A stretch of 64,000 nucleotides of DNA from Heloderma charlesbogerti (Eukaryota; Chordata; Lepidosauria; Squamata; Helodermatidae): positions 310,001 through 374,000 of the forward strand of contig JANEZZ010002353.1 in NCBI GenBank assembly GCA_026122225.1, read 5' to 3'. The notes beneath the pieces are model-generated. The model was not told the origin of the DNA, did no database searches, and worked only from the letters and a program-made list of their open reading frames with translations. The translations under genes were made by a program, and so were the position numbers. Positions within the stretch are counted from its first letter, which is position 1, and every line of letters begins with the position of its first letter. Below are positions 53,271 through 63,682 of the stretch, one piece after another.

Positions 53271-54735
53271 AGGGCTGTGCACCACTTTGGCCCGAGGCCT
53301 GAACCCCAAGTCGAAGTGGGCTGCTTTGGGTCATTTGGTGCCCCTTCCGAGCAGGTTGGGGGCTCAGTGTGCTTCAGCCCCTGACCTAGCCCTTCTCGGT
53401 GCCACCAGGTCCTTCCCTGAGCCAGCTTCTCCTCACAGCCGCTGCGCTGCTGCCACGCCACCACCCTGCCGCCGCCGCCGCTGCTCCACCCTGCCGCCTC
53501 CTGAGGCCTGGACGCACGGTGACTCTTCTTCCAGGGAGTCGCCATTTTAAAAATGAGTACCTTGAGTACCATACAAATGAAATAAAACAGACCTAAAATA
53601 TCATTCCAAAACTAGACAATGACAGATGCTGGAAAAACACTTTAAAATTCTGGGGAATGCTGGGAGTTGTAGGACGTTTTCCATCTACACATGCATAGGA
53701 TTGCACCCTTAGTTACAAAAGCTAAGGGCTTAGGTCCCAAGATAAATTCACTTGAGGTCCACAGAAGGAAAGTTCCCCATCCTCTTGTCACCCTGAAGCT
53801 ACCTGCACCTCGTAAAAAGCTCCTCCAGAGAGTCAGGGGACCCTCCTGAGGACTGGAGTCTCCAGGTCACTGGAGACTTATAGCAAAAGTCCTCCCAATT
53901 TTGAGCCATTTTGTCCTCCCCCTGCAACACCATCCCCCATGCCTCATCTCAGTTGTTCAGAAGGGCCCCCTGACCTTCCAAAGAGACTTTTTAGTGGGGT
54001 GCAAGTGGTTGTAGTGGTAAGAGAGGATGGGAAACACATCTTCTAATAGCTTATTATGTTGACTTATCTTAGGATCCAAACCCATGTCATCAAACAGAGC
54101 TTTATTTATTTATGTATTTATTTAATCTTTCACCGGCCTTTCAGGGCACACTGGCCTAACCAAGTGCCTCAAAAGATTATACACACATGAAAATATAAGC
54201 ATCCCAGAGGTATTTTCAGTGGTCAGCTGATGGGAATTGTTGATCTTATCTTGATCTTCACCATGGCTGTGCCCAGGAAGACCAGGAGCAGGGAAATGAC
54301 AGCAATAACAATTCTTCACCTCGCTTCCCTGATGGGCCAACTTCTGCAATGGTTCCTGGCTTCTGGCAGTTATTCTGGCCACCCACACTGAGTCCAGATT
54401 CAATGGCCCAAACCAGAAGCTCTAGGCTCTTTGTGGAGGTTTTCTCAGTGGCTGGCTAATGGTTCTGTTGTTCCATCAGCAGAACATCTGCTGATGGCTC
54501 TGCTGGTTCACCACAGCAACCATTGGGAAACTCAGGGGGATGACAGCAAAATAAACAATCCTTTCCCTCCTTCTGCTCCTAGAACCCCTTGGTAGCCAGG
54601 TGATGTTCTTTGGCCGCTGATGTAATGGTTGCTGCCAAGTGACTGCTGGAGGAGCCTGGTGATTATAAGTTCTTAGCAGATCTGATGGTGGCCCTGCTTC
54701 CTTTGACTCCCTCTGCTGCAGCCTGACCCTTTACA
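53271..54735. other. Intergenic, unassigned, with a GC-rich block
   Basis: 53275-53560 is CpG- and CCG-rich (GCCGCCGCCGCCGCTG near 53470) and starts TAGGGCTGTGCACC, like a hAT-type terminus; it is probably a decayed DNA element and not a promoter. A P3 scrap (GAATGCTGGGAGTTGTAGGA) lies at 53655. TTTA-rich tail near 54105-54125. Confidence 0.4.
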
Positions 54736-54736
54736 T

Positions 54737-54993
54737 GCACATTTATTTATTTATTTATTTATTGCATTTATACCCCGCCTTTTTTCCTCTTGCAAGGAAC
54801 CCAAGGCGGCTTACATTATCCTCCTCCTCTCCATTTTATCCTCACAACAACAACCCTGTGAGGTAGGTTGGGCTGAGAGTCTGTGACTGGCCCAAAGTCA
54901 CCCAGTGAGCTTCCATGGCTGAGTGGGGACTAGAACCCGGATCTCCGGGCTCCCAGTCCAGCACTCTCGCCACTACGCCACACTGGCTCTCAC
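54737..54993 (-). mobile_element. MIR-like tRNA-derived SINE, complete
   Basis: Starts at the tail (ATTTATTTATTTATTTATT) and runs through TATACCCCGCCTTTTTTCCTCTTGC, AAGGCGGCTTACATTATCC, CAACCCTGTGAGGTAGGTTGGG and CCAAAGTCACCCAGTGAGC to the tRNA-like head CGCCACTACGCCACACTGGCTCT. Very close to 39005-39256. Confidence 0.9.
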
Positions 54994-56263
54994 ATGACAA
55001 TCCGACTGTATGGGCTCTTCAAATAATTGACGTACTGAGAATGTGGACATCATTTCTTTTGTAACTTCAGTTTCTTCTGTCCTTCATGATTACAGAGAGG
55101 AAGAATTGGAATGAGAAGCTCAAAGACAAGGAGGCAAGTAGAAAGATACCTGAAATTGAGGCTCTCTTATACAATTTCATACATCCAGGTGGGAAAAATT
55201 ACCGACTTGATGCTAGGCCCAATAGATTCCCTTGGTTAATGGCCTTTTCCCACACATCCCATGTTAGCCCTGTGGCTTAAACTTGGCACCATGCTGCAAA
55301 GAACACCCACTGATGTCCAACAGCCATATTTGTTGTCCTGGTACAGAGGAAATCCTAGATTCAATCCCGACTGGGAAAAAGTCCTGCCAGAAGCCCTCTA
55401 TAGCTGCTTCCAGTCAGCATAGACAATACTGACTGAGATGTACCAATAGTCTGACATGGTATAAAGCAGATTCCTCTATTCACATGCATTGTAACCTCTT
55501 TTTCTGGATTTCTACACCCATGCTTCATTTCTGTGGAAGTCAGTAGTGGTTCCAGCTGGGCTCAAGTAGGAATGGGTGAACGAGCAAATGTCAAGATTGC
55601 TAGGATTCCCTGAACATTGTCTTGCCGCTCATCTCATGCCTGATTCCAGTCTGCGTTTGCGGTCGCTGCTTGGAGGGGAAACCTGCATAAATTGAGCAGC
55701 AATGGATGGGGGGATTTGTGCAACTTCTCCCAAATTTGCGCAAAGTTCCTCCATAGACTAAAGTGGAGCTTATTCAGTCTATGGAGAAAAGTTGCGCCAT
55801 TAGGAAATTAGTGAAAATCAAACTGGGAATTGGGAATGAGACAAGTTCAAGTACGTGTTCGACAATTTATGAATACTGGGGGGAGAACATGCGCTCGCAC
55901 TCACATTCGGAGCTTCGAACGGAGCATGTTCACAAGTTTTCTGGGCAAAAACAGAATTCTCATATATCGCTATGCTCATTGCTCAAGCTTCTGAAGATAA
56001 GGGTAGAGTCATAGCTCCCTCTGCTGGTTTGATGTTCAAACAGCAACACTATTTCTTGAAGGATCTTGTGTTCGTAACCATCATCTGGGGAGAGAAAAAG
56101 AGTAACTGTTTTCAGCTTCACTTTGTGTCCAGGCAAGATTAGACTGAGTCACTATGTACCCTGAGTCACCGTAGCACTACTACTCTGCCGCAGATTTATC
56201 TGATTGACTGTTCCCTATAAATACTGTTCACTATAAATGCACACAAAAGGGTATGATTCATCA
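54994..56263 (+). other. Intergenic with a tRNA-Ala-like SINE remnant at 55350-55485
   Basis: CTAGATTCAATCCCGACTGG, GCTTCCAGTCAGCATAGACAATACTGACTGAGATGTACCAATAGTCTGAC and GTATAAAGCAGATTCC are the middle and tail of the SINE in plus orientation. Otherwise unassigned. Confidence 0.5.
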
Positions 56264-56265
56264 GC

Positions 56266-56294
56266 ATGCTCTCTCTCTCTCTCTCTCTCTCTAT
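56266..56294 (+). repeat. (CT)n microsatellite
   Basis: About 13 CT units. Confidence 0.95.
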
Positions 56295-56754
56295 AGGATC
56301 AGCTAGCACTCATTGGGAACATATTGTTATTTATACTGCAATTCTCTGAGTGGTGAATTCTGCATTTTTAATAGTTGCACAGGAGAGGGAATTTCAGGAT
56401 CATGTACAACTTCTGGTGCAGGCGCCAGGAAACGCTGTACCTGCAGAAATTCTGTCTTCTCCACAGCTATTAAAGGCATAGACGTCTGTTTGCCTTTCTG
56501 TCGAAGGCAGTGCTAGCAACCTCCTAGGAATGCTGAGCCAAGTGGTCTAAGGATGGCACTGCTGATCCTCTTCTGTACACCCAAGGTTTTCCTGTTCCTG
56601 GATTCTAAGGCCTTTAGAATATAACTTCCTTCAGCTCCTCTTGAAGGTCAGTCCCAAAGAGTCAGGGCCAGAGATTGAATCAGCCAAGAAGATTTCATTC
56701 TCTCAACATTTTTGACATCACGGTTTGTCATGCTCTTTAATTGATAGCTTTACT

Positions 56755-56860
56755 TACGTAGAAAGGTCTTGTAGAACCTTAAAGACTAACACATTTATTT
56801 TGGCATAGGTTTTCATGGACACTGTCCTCTTGATCAGATGCATGAAGTGTTAACTTCAAA
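56755..56860 (+). repeat. Repeat R3 copy
   Basis: GTCTTGTAGAACCTTAAAGACTAACACATTTATTTTGGCATAGGTTTTCATGGAC..TCAGATGCATGAAGTG, matching 3970-4060. Confidence 0.75.
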
Positions 56861-57169
56861 TTTGCACATTTATATATACATGCTGAGGGCAGAGGGCTGA
56901 AGTAAACTGTGTTGTCAGAGGGAATTGAAATGCAAAAAGGACAGAGGGTGACCTAAAATGTGCCATTCACAAAATGTTGTTGGGTGATAACACAGACATC
57001 ACTGCAACAGTGAGCTGATTAGCAGATGTACTGTGGTTTTTAAAAATCTTTTGTCCTTATTCAAACCACAGGAAATAGAGTTGAATCTCTTGAGGTACTT
57101 CAGCAATTTCTTGCTATCTGTCTTTGACGTTCCTTTGTTCAAGAATGGCCACCCTAAGGTCATTGACAG

Positions 57170-57548
57170 AGCGGGCTGGTTTGCTTCTTTAACCCACAAT
57201 GAGCCATGGCACATGCTGGATGCATTCAGCTGCCATTTTGAATAAGCAACTCCTGAGCAGAGCAATTGTCGATTGCACCGTACCATGGGAACCCGGCCAT
57301 CGAAGGTTATTTGAGGGTGAGAAACAATCCTCACATAACCATACTACTAATCAAGGGTTATGCAAGGGTTGTTTAATCCCCGAATAACCCCCAATGGCCG
57401 GGTTTGCATGATATGGTGCAGCACTTGATTGCCCTGATGAGGGGCTGCATATTGAAAACAGTGGCCATGCACACCCAGAACACGCCGTGGCTCATCGTGG
57501 CTTAAATAACCCACAGTGGCCGGGCCACGTTGTGCAAACCAGCTCAGT
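57170..57548. mobile_element. Fold-back element F1, ~380 bp
   Basis: GAGCGGGCTGGTTTGC pairs with GTGCAAACCAGCTC. TTAACCCACAATGAGCCATGGC pairs with GGCTCATCGTGG..AATAACCCACAGTGG in part. ATTGCACCGTACCATGGGAACCCGGCC pairs with GGCCGGGTTTGCATGATATGGTGCAG. Apex near 57340. Confidence 0.8.
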
Positions 57549-58189
57549 GCCTGGGAGGTTGAAGCAAGAATCTTTATTGTTTTCTATAACAAATAACACA
57601 GCTATCCCTTTGGAATTTTTTACTTATGTAGTGCATTTATCCACTGCCTTTCTGTCAAGTCATTCAAGGAAGTTTACAATTTAAAAAATAAAAAGATACC
57701 AAAGAGCAGAATTCTCTCAGGGTCTTGGTGTTCTGTTCAGGCTCTGATGGTATAAGCTCTCTGGCTGAGGCTTCTCCTCTCTCTCTTCTCCTCTCTGAGG
57801 CTTTCTCGTCCCTTGACACACACAGGTCTTTAAATAGCCCATGCGACTGGCAGGGAGCAATCACATCCAGCCAATGCTGGTCTTTTCAGGAGCTGGTAGG
57901 ATGAGCTCCTTGACCTGGGAGAATAAGCAATCTCTCCCAGACACGGGGAGAAAATGTTTCTCAGGGTAGAAACGGACCACCAGGTGGCAGTGTATCAGTG
58001 GAAGAGGTTTCAGAGCAAGCCAGGAAGGTTTTTGAGACTGTAATGACAAAAATATTTTTTGTCAGAGACCACTGAAGATCCACTTCTGAACTGTGAAAAT
58101 CAAAATATCCTCCTGACTGTAAAGATGAGGACTAGCTACTTGACCTATGACAGATTCAGCTGTAAAGCTTCATCATGACAGCTGGTGCA
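57549..58189. other. Intergenic; LINE-tail scrap near 57620-57700
   Basis: GTGCATTTATCCACTGCCTTTCTGTCAAGTC..AAGTTTACAATTTAAAAAATAAAAAG looks like an antisense LINE tail. Otherwise unassigned. Confidence 0.45.
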
Positions 58190-58355
58190 ATGTAGTGGTT
58201 AGACTGTGTCGGATTCAGACTAGGTTTAAATTCCCATTCAGTCATGAAACTTGCGGGTGAGCTTGGGCCAATCACAATCACTATGGGGGGTCGGGGGGGG
58301 GGAATCATGTAACCTCCTTGGATGAAAGGTGAGATATATATGTAATAAAAAAATA
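58190..58355 (+). mobile_element. MIR-like SINE, diverged
   Basis: GGTGCAATGTAGTGGTTAGACTGTGTCGGA (A box), TTTAAATTCCCATTCAG (decayed B box), GGTGAGCTTGGGCCAATCACA (core), ACCTCCTTGGATGAAAGGTGAGATATA..AAATAAA (tail). Confidence 0.65.
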
Positions 58356-58489
58356 AATTCTGATGCTCTGCTCATTTTCCATCCCCCTGGCCCAGTTTGC
58401 ACAACTTTGTGGCCTAGTTGCTAATGCAAAACTGCTTCTTCGTGTCAGATCCCACATCACACTGATAACATGTACCAGTGAAGCTCCCA

Positions 58490-58700
58490 TTTATTTATTT
58501 AAAATATTTCTAGGCCTCCTTTCAGGACAGAAGTCCTCCCAAGGCAGCTTAAGACATTAGAGGTCATATAATAAAAAACCCAGATACAATAATGAGGCTG
58601 CAAACATTCATAAAAAAGACACCAGCAATAAAACATACTAAAAACCTAAAGCATAATTGCAGCTACTGAGCAGAATGGTCCAGTAAAACATACTCAGAAG
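58490..58700 (-). mobile_element. LINE 3' UTR/tail fragment
   Basis: TTTATTTATTTAAAATATTTCTAGGCCTCCTTTCAGGACAG..CAAGGCAGCTTAAGACATTAG with an A-rich continuation. Confidence 0.55.
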
Positions 58701-58997
58701 GAAGTGAGAAGTTGCCTTTTTGCTGATCTTAAAGTGGGTTGCACTATGGTTCTTCTCTCATCCCAGTGCCTTACCTCCACCAGAGATACTGGCATGGGAG
58801 ATACCCACATGATCCATCCAATCTCCATAATCAGGACTTTTACCCAGGGCTGATGTGATGTGGGAGCTAACCACACAGAGAAGCACTTTGGTGGCAGCAA
58901 CCACACCAGAAAAGCTGCTCTATAAACTGGATCCCTGCTTACTTCTATTTCATTATAGAAACGATGGGCTTAGTTTCCAAACTGAAAATTGCCTAGG

Positions 58998-59128
58998 GCA
59001 GGGGTGGCATCTGTGACCCTTCAGATCTTGTTGGACTACAGTTTCCATCAACCCTGACTATTTGCCATGCTGGCTGGGGCTGATGGGAGTTGAAGTCCAA
59101 CAACATCTGAAGTTCCCTGCCCCTGGCC
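58998..59128. repeat. P3 palindromic repeat copy
   Basis: CTTCAGATCTTGTTGGACTACAGTTTCCATCA pairs with TGATGGGAGTTGAAGTCCAACAACATCTGAAG around GCCATGCTGGCTGGGGC. Confidence 0.85.
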
Positions 59129-59361
59129 TAGGGCTCAACCCCACCAGAAACTCACACTCCCTGCTCTCGGAGCCTTTCTCTTAACTACAGATATATTTGG
59201 GCAGGCTCCTTAGGGATGAGGGGAAAACATTTTTGCACATCCTCAGAGGCACCCTCATCTGCATTATTACATCATGCATTCCAGAACTGATCATGTTTCT
59301 GGCACTGGAAACTCAGTCTTCAGGAGCCTCAACTAAAATGAAGTCTTGGGAATTTCTTAAG

Positions 59362-59510
59362 TCAGGAGTGGGCAACCTGTGGCCCTCCAGATGTTCCTGG
59401 ACTCCAATTCCCATCAACATCAGGCAGCATGGCCAATGGTCAGGGATGGTGGGCATTGTAGTCCAACAACATCTGGAGGGGCACAGGTTTCCCCACCTCT
59501 GACTTAAGCC
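59362..59510. repeat. P3 palindromic repeat, whole copy
   Basis: GTGGGCAACCTGTGGCCCTCCAGATGTTCCTGGACTCCAATTCCCATCA pairs with ATGGTGGGCATTGTAGTCCAACAACATCTGGAGGGGCACAGGTTTCCCCAC. Confidence 0.9.
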
Positions 59511-59519
59511 CTAGTGGAA

Positions 59520-59712
59520 GGGTCTTCGCTCAGTTGTACAGCACATGCAATGCAGAACAGGGCCCTATGTTCATTCTTGGGCATATTCATGTACAAGGCT
59601 TGGGCAGTAGGAGATAACGAATAGCCAGAGAGATGATACCAATCACAGGATACCTTCCTGGGCTTGATGGACATTTGGTTTGACTCAGTCTAAGGCAGCT
59701 TTGTCTATTCAT
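59520..59712 (+). mobile_element. tRNA-Ala-like SINE
   Basis: A box CGCTCAGTTGTACAGCACATGC, B box GTTCATTCTTGG (decayed), then GAGATGATACCAATCACAGGATACC, GGGCTTGATGGACATTTGGTTTGACTCAGTCTAAGGCAGCTTTG. Confidence 0.7.
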
Positions 59713-59714
59713 TT

Positions 59715-60050
59715 TTATTTTCGACATTTCTAAATAATCACGATATCTTCAGCTGGCAAGCCCAAAGCAGTAGCATACAAAAGCCATAAGAGAAAACCAT
59801 TAAATAAAAAATGAAAATAGCCACACACAAAACTCAGCAACCAAGCATTCACAGAACAATCAAGAACAGCAGAAAAAGCAGAGCAAGGGCTAACTCCTCA
59901 AATCAGGAGAAAACACAATTGTCTACACCTGGGTTCTTCAGGAAAGCTGGAAGAGAGAGCAAGTGAAACAAAGAGCCTGTGGGAGGATGTGCCAAAACTT
60001 AGGGGCAACCACCAAAAGGACCCTGCTTCTTGTAGGAGCCAATCCAGTTT
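59715..60050 (-). mobile_element. L2/CR1-clade LINE fragment
   Basis: 3' UTR-like A-rich sequence followed by CCTGGGTTCTTCAGGAAAGCTGGAAG..CAAAACTTAGGGGCAACCACCAAAAGGACCCTGCTTC, the antisense of a LINE C-terminal region. Confidence 0.5.
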
Positions 60051-60700
60051 CCAGATAAGTAGGAATTCAAGGCAGGGATCCCCAGCAGATCTTAAACTTG
60101 GGAGGTAGAGTCATATAGGACAAGGCAGTTCCTGAGTCCGGGATCATTTACGGTTTTATCAGACTAGGCTAGTGTTACACTTTTCTTTGGGGTCTCTAAA
60201 GGGACTCACAGCAAAAGCTTTGTACAGGGATAATTAACATATATCATTTTAATTTCTTAATTAAAAACAATAATAATGCACATGTAATAATTGTGCATGC
60301 ATAACAATTCACTTATTACTAAAACAAGAAAACAAAGCATAGCCCTCCCAAAGTTCTGTCTTTCTGCTTGAGTTCACACTGAAGCTTTCTGCTGGTTGAA
60401 GAAAGAAAACAGTACTCAGTTCACTCTAGCTCTGCAGCAATCTTCTCAAAATGGACCAGGATCCAGCAACACAGGAACAACTTTGTAAACAGCCCTGTCT
60501 CAAGGATTCAGGGTCTTACAGAGAGGAGAAAGCAAGCTTCTTCCACACTGCAATTTTGGTAACTGCCTAAAATGGTGGCCACTCCCTATCTCACTCTTTT
60601 ACCGAGCATGTGCAGGAATATTCCCACTTAGAATTCTTAAAGAAAAATTTACCAGTGAGTTATAGTAGCATCTTAAATCTGGCCCACAAACATATTGGCA
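60051..60700. other. Intergenic, unassigned
   Basis: AT-rich; no gene. Confidence 0.45.
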
Positions 60701-60701
60701 G

Positions 60702-60955
60702 GATTTATTTATTTATTTATTTATTGTATTCATATCCCGCCTTTTTTCCTCTTGCAAGGAACCCAAGATGGTTTACATTATCCTCCTGCTCTCCATTTTA
60801 TCCTCACAACAACAACCCTGTGAGGTAGGCTGGGCTGAGAGTCTGTGACAGGCCCAAAGTCACCCAGTGAGCTTCCATGGCCGAGTGGGGACTAGAACCC
60901 AGATCTCCCGGCTCCCAGTCCAACACTCTCACCACTGCACCACCCTGGCACTGGG
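60702..60955 (-). mobile_element. MIR-like tRNA-derived SINE, complete
   Basis: TTTATTTATTTATTTATTG tail, then ATCCCGCCTTTTTTCCTCTTGC, CAACCCTGTGAGGTAGGC, CCAAAGTCACCCAGTGAGC, AACCCAGATCTCCCGGCTCCC and CTCACCACTGCACCACCCTGGC. A sister of 54737-54993 in the same orientation. Confidence 0.9.
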
Positions 60956-61319
60956 ATTGATGATGATTCGGCACTGGTTTAGCAAGGGAAGTTGACTGAG
61001 ATGCCCTTGGACTCCAGAACAAAATGCTTTGCTATTATGTGGTTACAGAGATGGACCGTTCTGATTTATTTATTTTTAAAAATTATTTAATATCCTCAAC
61101 AGTGACTCCCTTGAGACTACTAGCAAGCCAGGGTCTCCAGCTGAGCCACACTGTTAACAGTTATACGTATAAAGTGACATGTAAACAAACCCTTAAATCA
61201 GGAGTGCAGAACCTCTTTTGGCCCTACGACAGAATTCCATTTCGCAGAAGCTCTCGGGGCCGCACTCCAGGGGTGGGAGGGGCCAAAGGCAAAAGGCGTG
61301 GAGCCGAAATACCCTGAAC

Positions 61320-61688
61320 TACCAGCATATTTAAGGGGCCGTGGTGGCTTAGTGGTTAAGACGCTGAACTGCAGACCGGAAGGTCGGCAGGACAGCAGTT
61401 CGAGACCCGAGTGCCACGTGACGGAGTGAGCTCCCGTCTTCAGTCCCAGCTCCTGCCAACCTAGCAGTTCGAAAGCAAGAAATTGCAAGTAGATAAATAG
61501 GTGCCGCCTCGGCGGGAAAGGTAACAGCGTTCCGTGCACCTCGGTGTTCAGTCATGCCGGCCACATGACCACGGAAGCGTCTTCAGACAGCGCTGGCTCT
61601 TCGGCTTAGAAACGGGGATGAGCACCACACCCTAGAGTCGGACACGACTGGTTGGGGACACCGTTACCTTTTTACCAGCATATTTAAG
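61320..61688 (+). mobile_element. Sauria SINE with perfect 16-bp target duplication
   Basis: Element 61336-61672 lies between identical TACCAGCATATTTAAG copies (61320-61335 and 61673-61688). The head GGCTTAGTGGTTAAGACGCTG is tRNA-like (A box), with GCAGTTCGAGACCCGAG as B box. The body has GTGACGGAGTGAGCTCCCGTC, CCTGCCAACCTAGCAGTTCG, GTAACAGCGTTCCGTGCACC and GTCATGCCGGCCACATGACC. The tail TAGAGTCGGACACGACTGG is shared with the BovB 3' end in this window. This is the squamate Sauria SINE, mobilised by BovB. Confidence 0.93.
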
Positions 61689-62439
61689 TGTAAAGCTCCT
61701 ACTGCCAGTAATAAAGCCTTAGGAGAGGGATTTCAACCTTTTAGAGTGTGGAAAAAACAGCACAAAAACCAGGAAACCACTAAACGATTGCTGTTTGGGG
61801 GAGCAGGGTAGGGCCAGGGAAAAGGCCCTTGGGGGAACCCATTGTTCTGAGTAGGGCTTACTGCCTAGGTCTGTATGGTATTATAGCTTTAAGCCCTTTT
61901 CTTCCATCCAGCAGCTTTCATAAACACATAGGCCTTTGTTATGCCGGTCACCCGGAGGAGGAAGTGGCCAAGCTGAGTGCCACAAAGGAGCAGGATGTTT
62001 TCTTTTCCCCCATCCAATATACAGATGCTCAGATCAGTCTGTGGTGCCCAGGAGCACATCTGAGACCATTTATAGCAGCATCTGGAAGCTGTTGGACAGT
62101 GCTAGGGGAAACAACAATTATTTAATCAGGCCGTGTCCATCTCTGTTGGCCTTTGCCACTGGAAATTTGTCATCATTCATTTGGTCTGCACAGCACAGAA
62201 TCCAGGACCACCTCTGCACATTGACCAGTCAAGTGTGAACAGTCCTCTCTAACCAGTGATCAGGTAGCGCAGGAATATGTGGATATGGCCATGGTTGTGT
62301 GAATGCTTCAGTTCTGCAGGAGTGCAGGGAAAGCGCATAGTGTTTATTGGGCACAACATTCAGCTTCCTGTGCACTTCAGCTTTCAGCTTTTCTCTTTTT
62401 TTAACATCAAGTTTCTAGGCCTCATGACCCAGTAAAGAC
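61689..62439. other. Intergenic, unassigned
   Basis: No gene or named repeat. Confidence 0.45.
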
Positions 62440-62497
62440 ATAGAATCATAGAATAGTAGGGTTGGAAGGGGCCTACAAGGCCATCGAGTCCAACCGC
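62440..62497 (-). mobile_element. CR1 3'-end stub
   Basis: ATAGAATCATAGAATAGTAGGGTTGGAAGGGGCCTACAAGGCCATCGAGTCCAACC: about 55 bp of CR1 terminus, severely 5'-truncated. Confidence 0.85.
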
Positions 62498-62572
62498 CAA
62501 ATAAATGTTCCTCTCCACGGAAATCTTTAGTAAAAGGCGAAAGATTTATGCAATCTGAAGAGCCATGAATCA

Positions 62573-62770
62573 TAAGAAGAACATAAGAAGAGCCATGCTG
62601 AATCAGACCATAGGCCTATCTAGTCCAGCATTCATTTCAAATCGTGGCCAGCCAGCTGCCTGTGGGAAGTCCACAAGCAAGACACGAATACAATGGCACG
62701 CCCCTGCTGGTGTTCCTCATCAACTGGTATACAGAGGCATTTTGCCTCCAATACGGGAGGTTCTTCAAGC
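62573..62770 (-). repeat. Repeat R2 copy, reverse orientation
   Basis: GAACATAAGAAGAGCCATGCTGAATCAGACC..CTAGTCCAGCATTC..GTGGCCAGCCAGCTGCC..GGAAGTCCACAAGCAAGACACGAATACAATGGCACGCC..CTGGTATACAGAGGCATTTTGCCTC. Confidence 0.8.
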
Positions 62771-63682
62771 AAAACTGAAGAACGTCCAAATTGCCCAATG
62801 GAATAAAGAGACGAACTCTCAAGACATTTGAAAAAATATATGTAGTTTTATTCCCTAAGTGTTTTGGCTCTGAATAATATGTATGGGCCTTCTTCAGGGG
62901 ACAATATTTCTAAATATGCCTTCAGAGATCTCTTTAAAAGATAGTCTCCTTGGAGGAAAGGCAGGATATACCTGCTCACAACAATAACAGCAGTTTTTGT
63001 GCAGTTGTGTCCACCAGCAATCCAGGACTAATCCTGATGCTGCATGAATTGCAAGGGCCGGAAGTCTCAACAGCTACAGCAGAATGTCAGGCGTGATAGA
63101 ATAAGAAAAAAAAGCGGGGGGGGAATGCTCCTTTAAGAAATTTGGAGGGGGAGAGAGAGATTCTGAGGTGAAGGTGATACTGACAGCAGCATCAGGAAAA
63201 GCAGTGCAGAGATCCGTGCAGGAAAGGGCATTCCCAATGATGCTCCAAAGTTAACCAACAGCCAGATGGCTGAGCATCCCTGAGAGATGCTATTCTGAAA
63301 GGAAGCAGAAAAAAGAGTCCAGGGGTCAGTTCAGCATAAACAGCCATTCCCAGTGGAAGACTAAGGGAAAAGGCAGATTATGAGCAGTCTTCATGGGTTC
63401 ACACAGCTTATGGCACTAAAACTGGAGTCTGAAGACCCAGTGGCATCTTAATCTCTGGTGTGTTGCCGCATAGCTTTCCTTGCCCCATGCTTTCCCTTAA
63501 TCCATTTCCCACCATTCATTTTCTTTGTGTGTAGGTCTGTGAGGTCACTTCTGCCACCATCCATGCCTGATTTTCCCCCCTTTCCTCTCCATAAGTGTTT
63601 ATTTATTTAAAAAGGTTGCAAGCATCTGCAGTATTGCATAACATCTAAGTTATTTGACAGTTCCTTACAAAGATTCTAGTCC
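62771..63682. other. Intergenic, unassigned
   Basis: GAAGACCCAGTGGCATCTTAATCTC at 63430 recalls R3. No gene. Confidence 0.4.

Noticed and set aside
53271..53560. GC-rich, CCG-repeat block as a second CpG-island promoter
   Set aside because: No gene follows on either strand, and it begins with a TAGGG-type transposon-like terminus.
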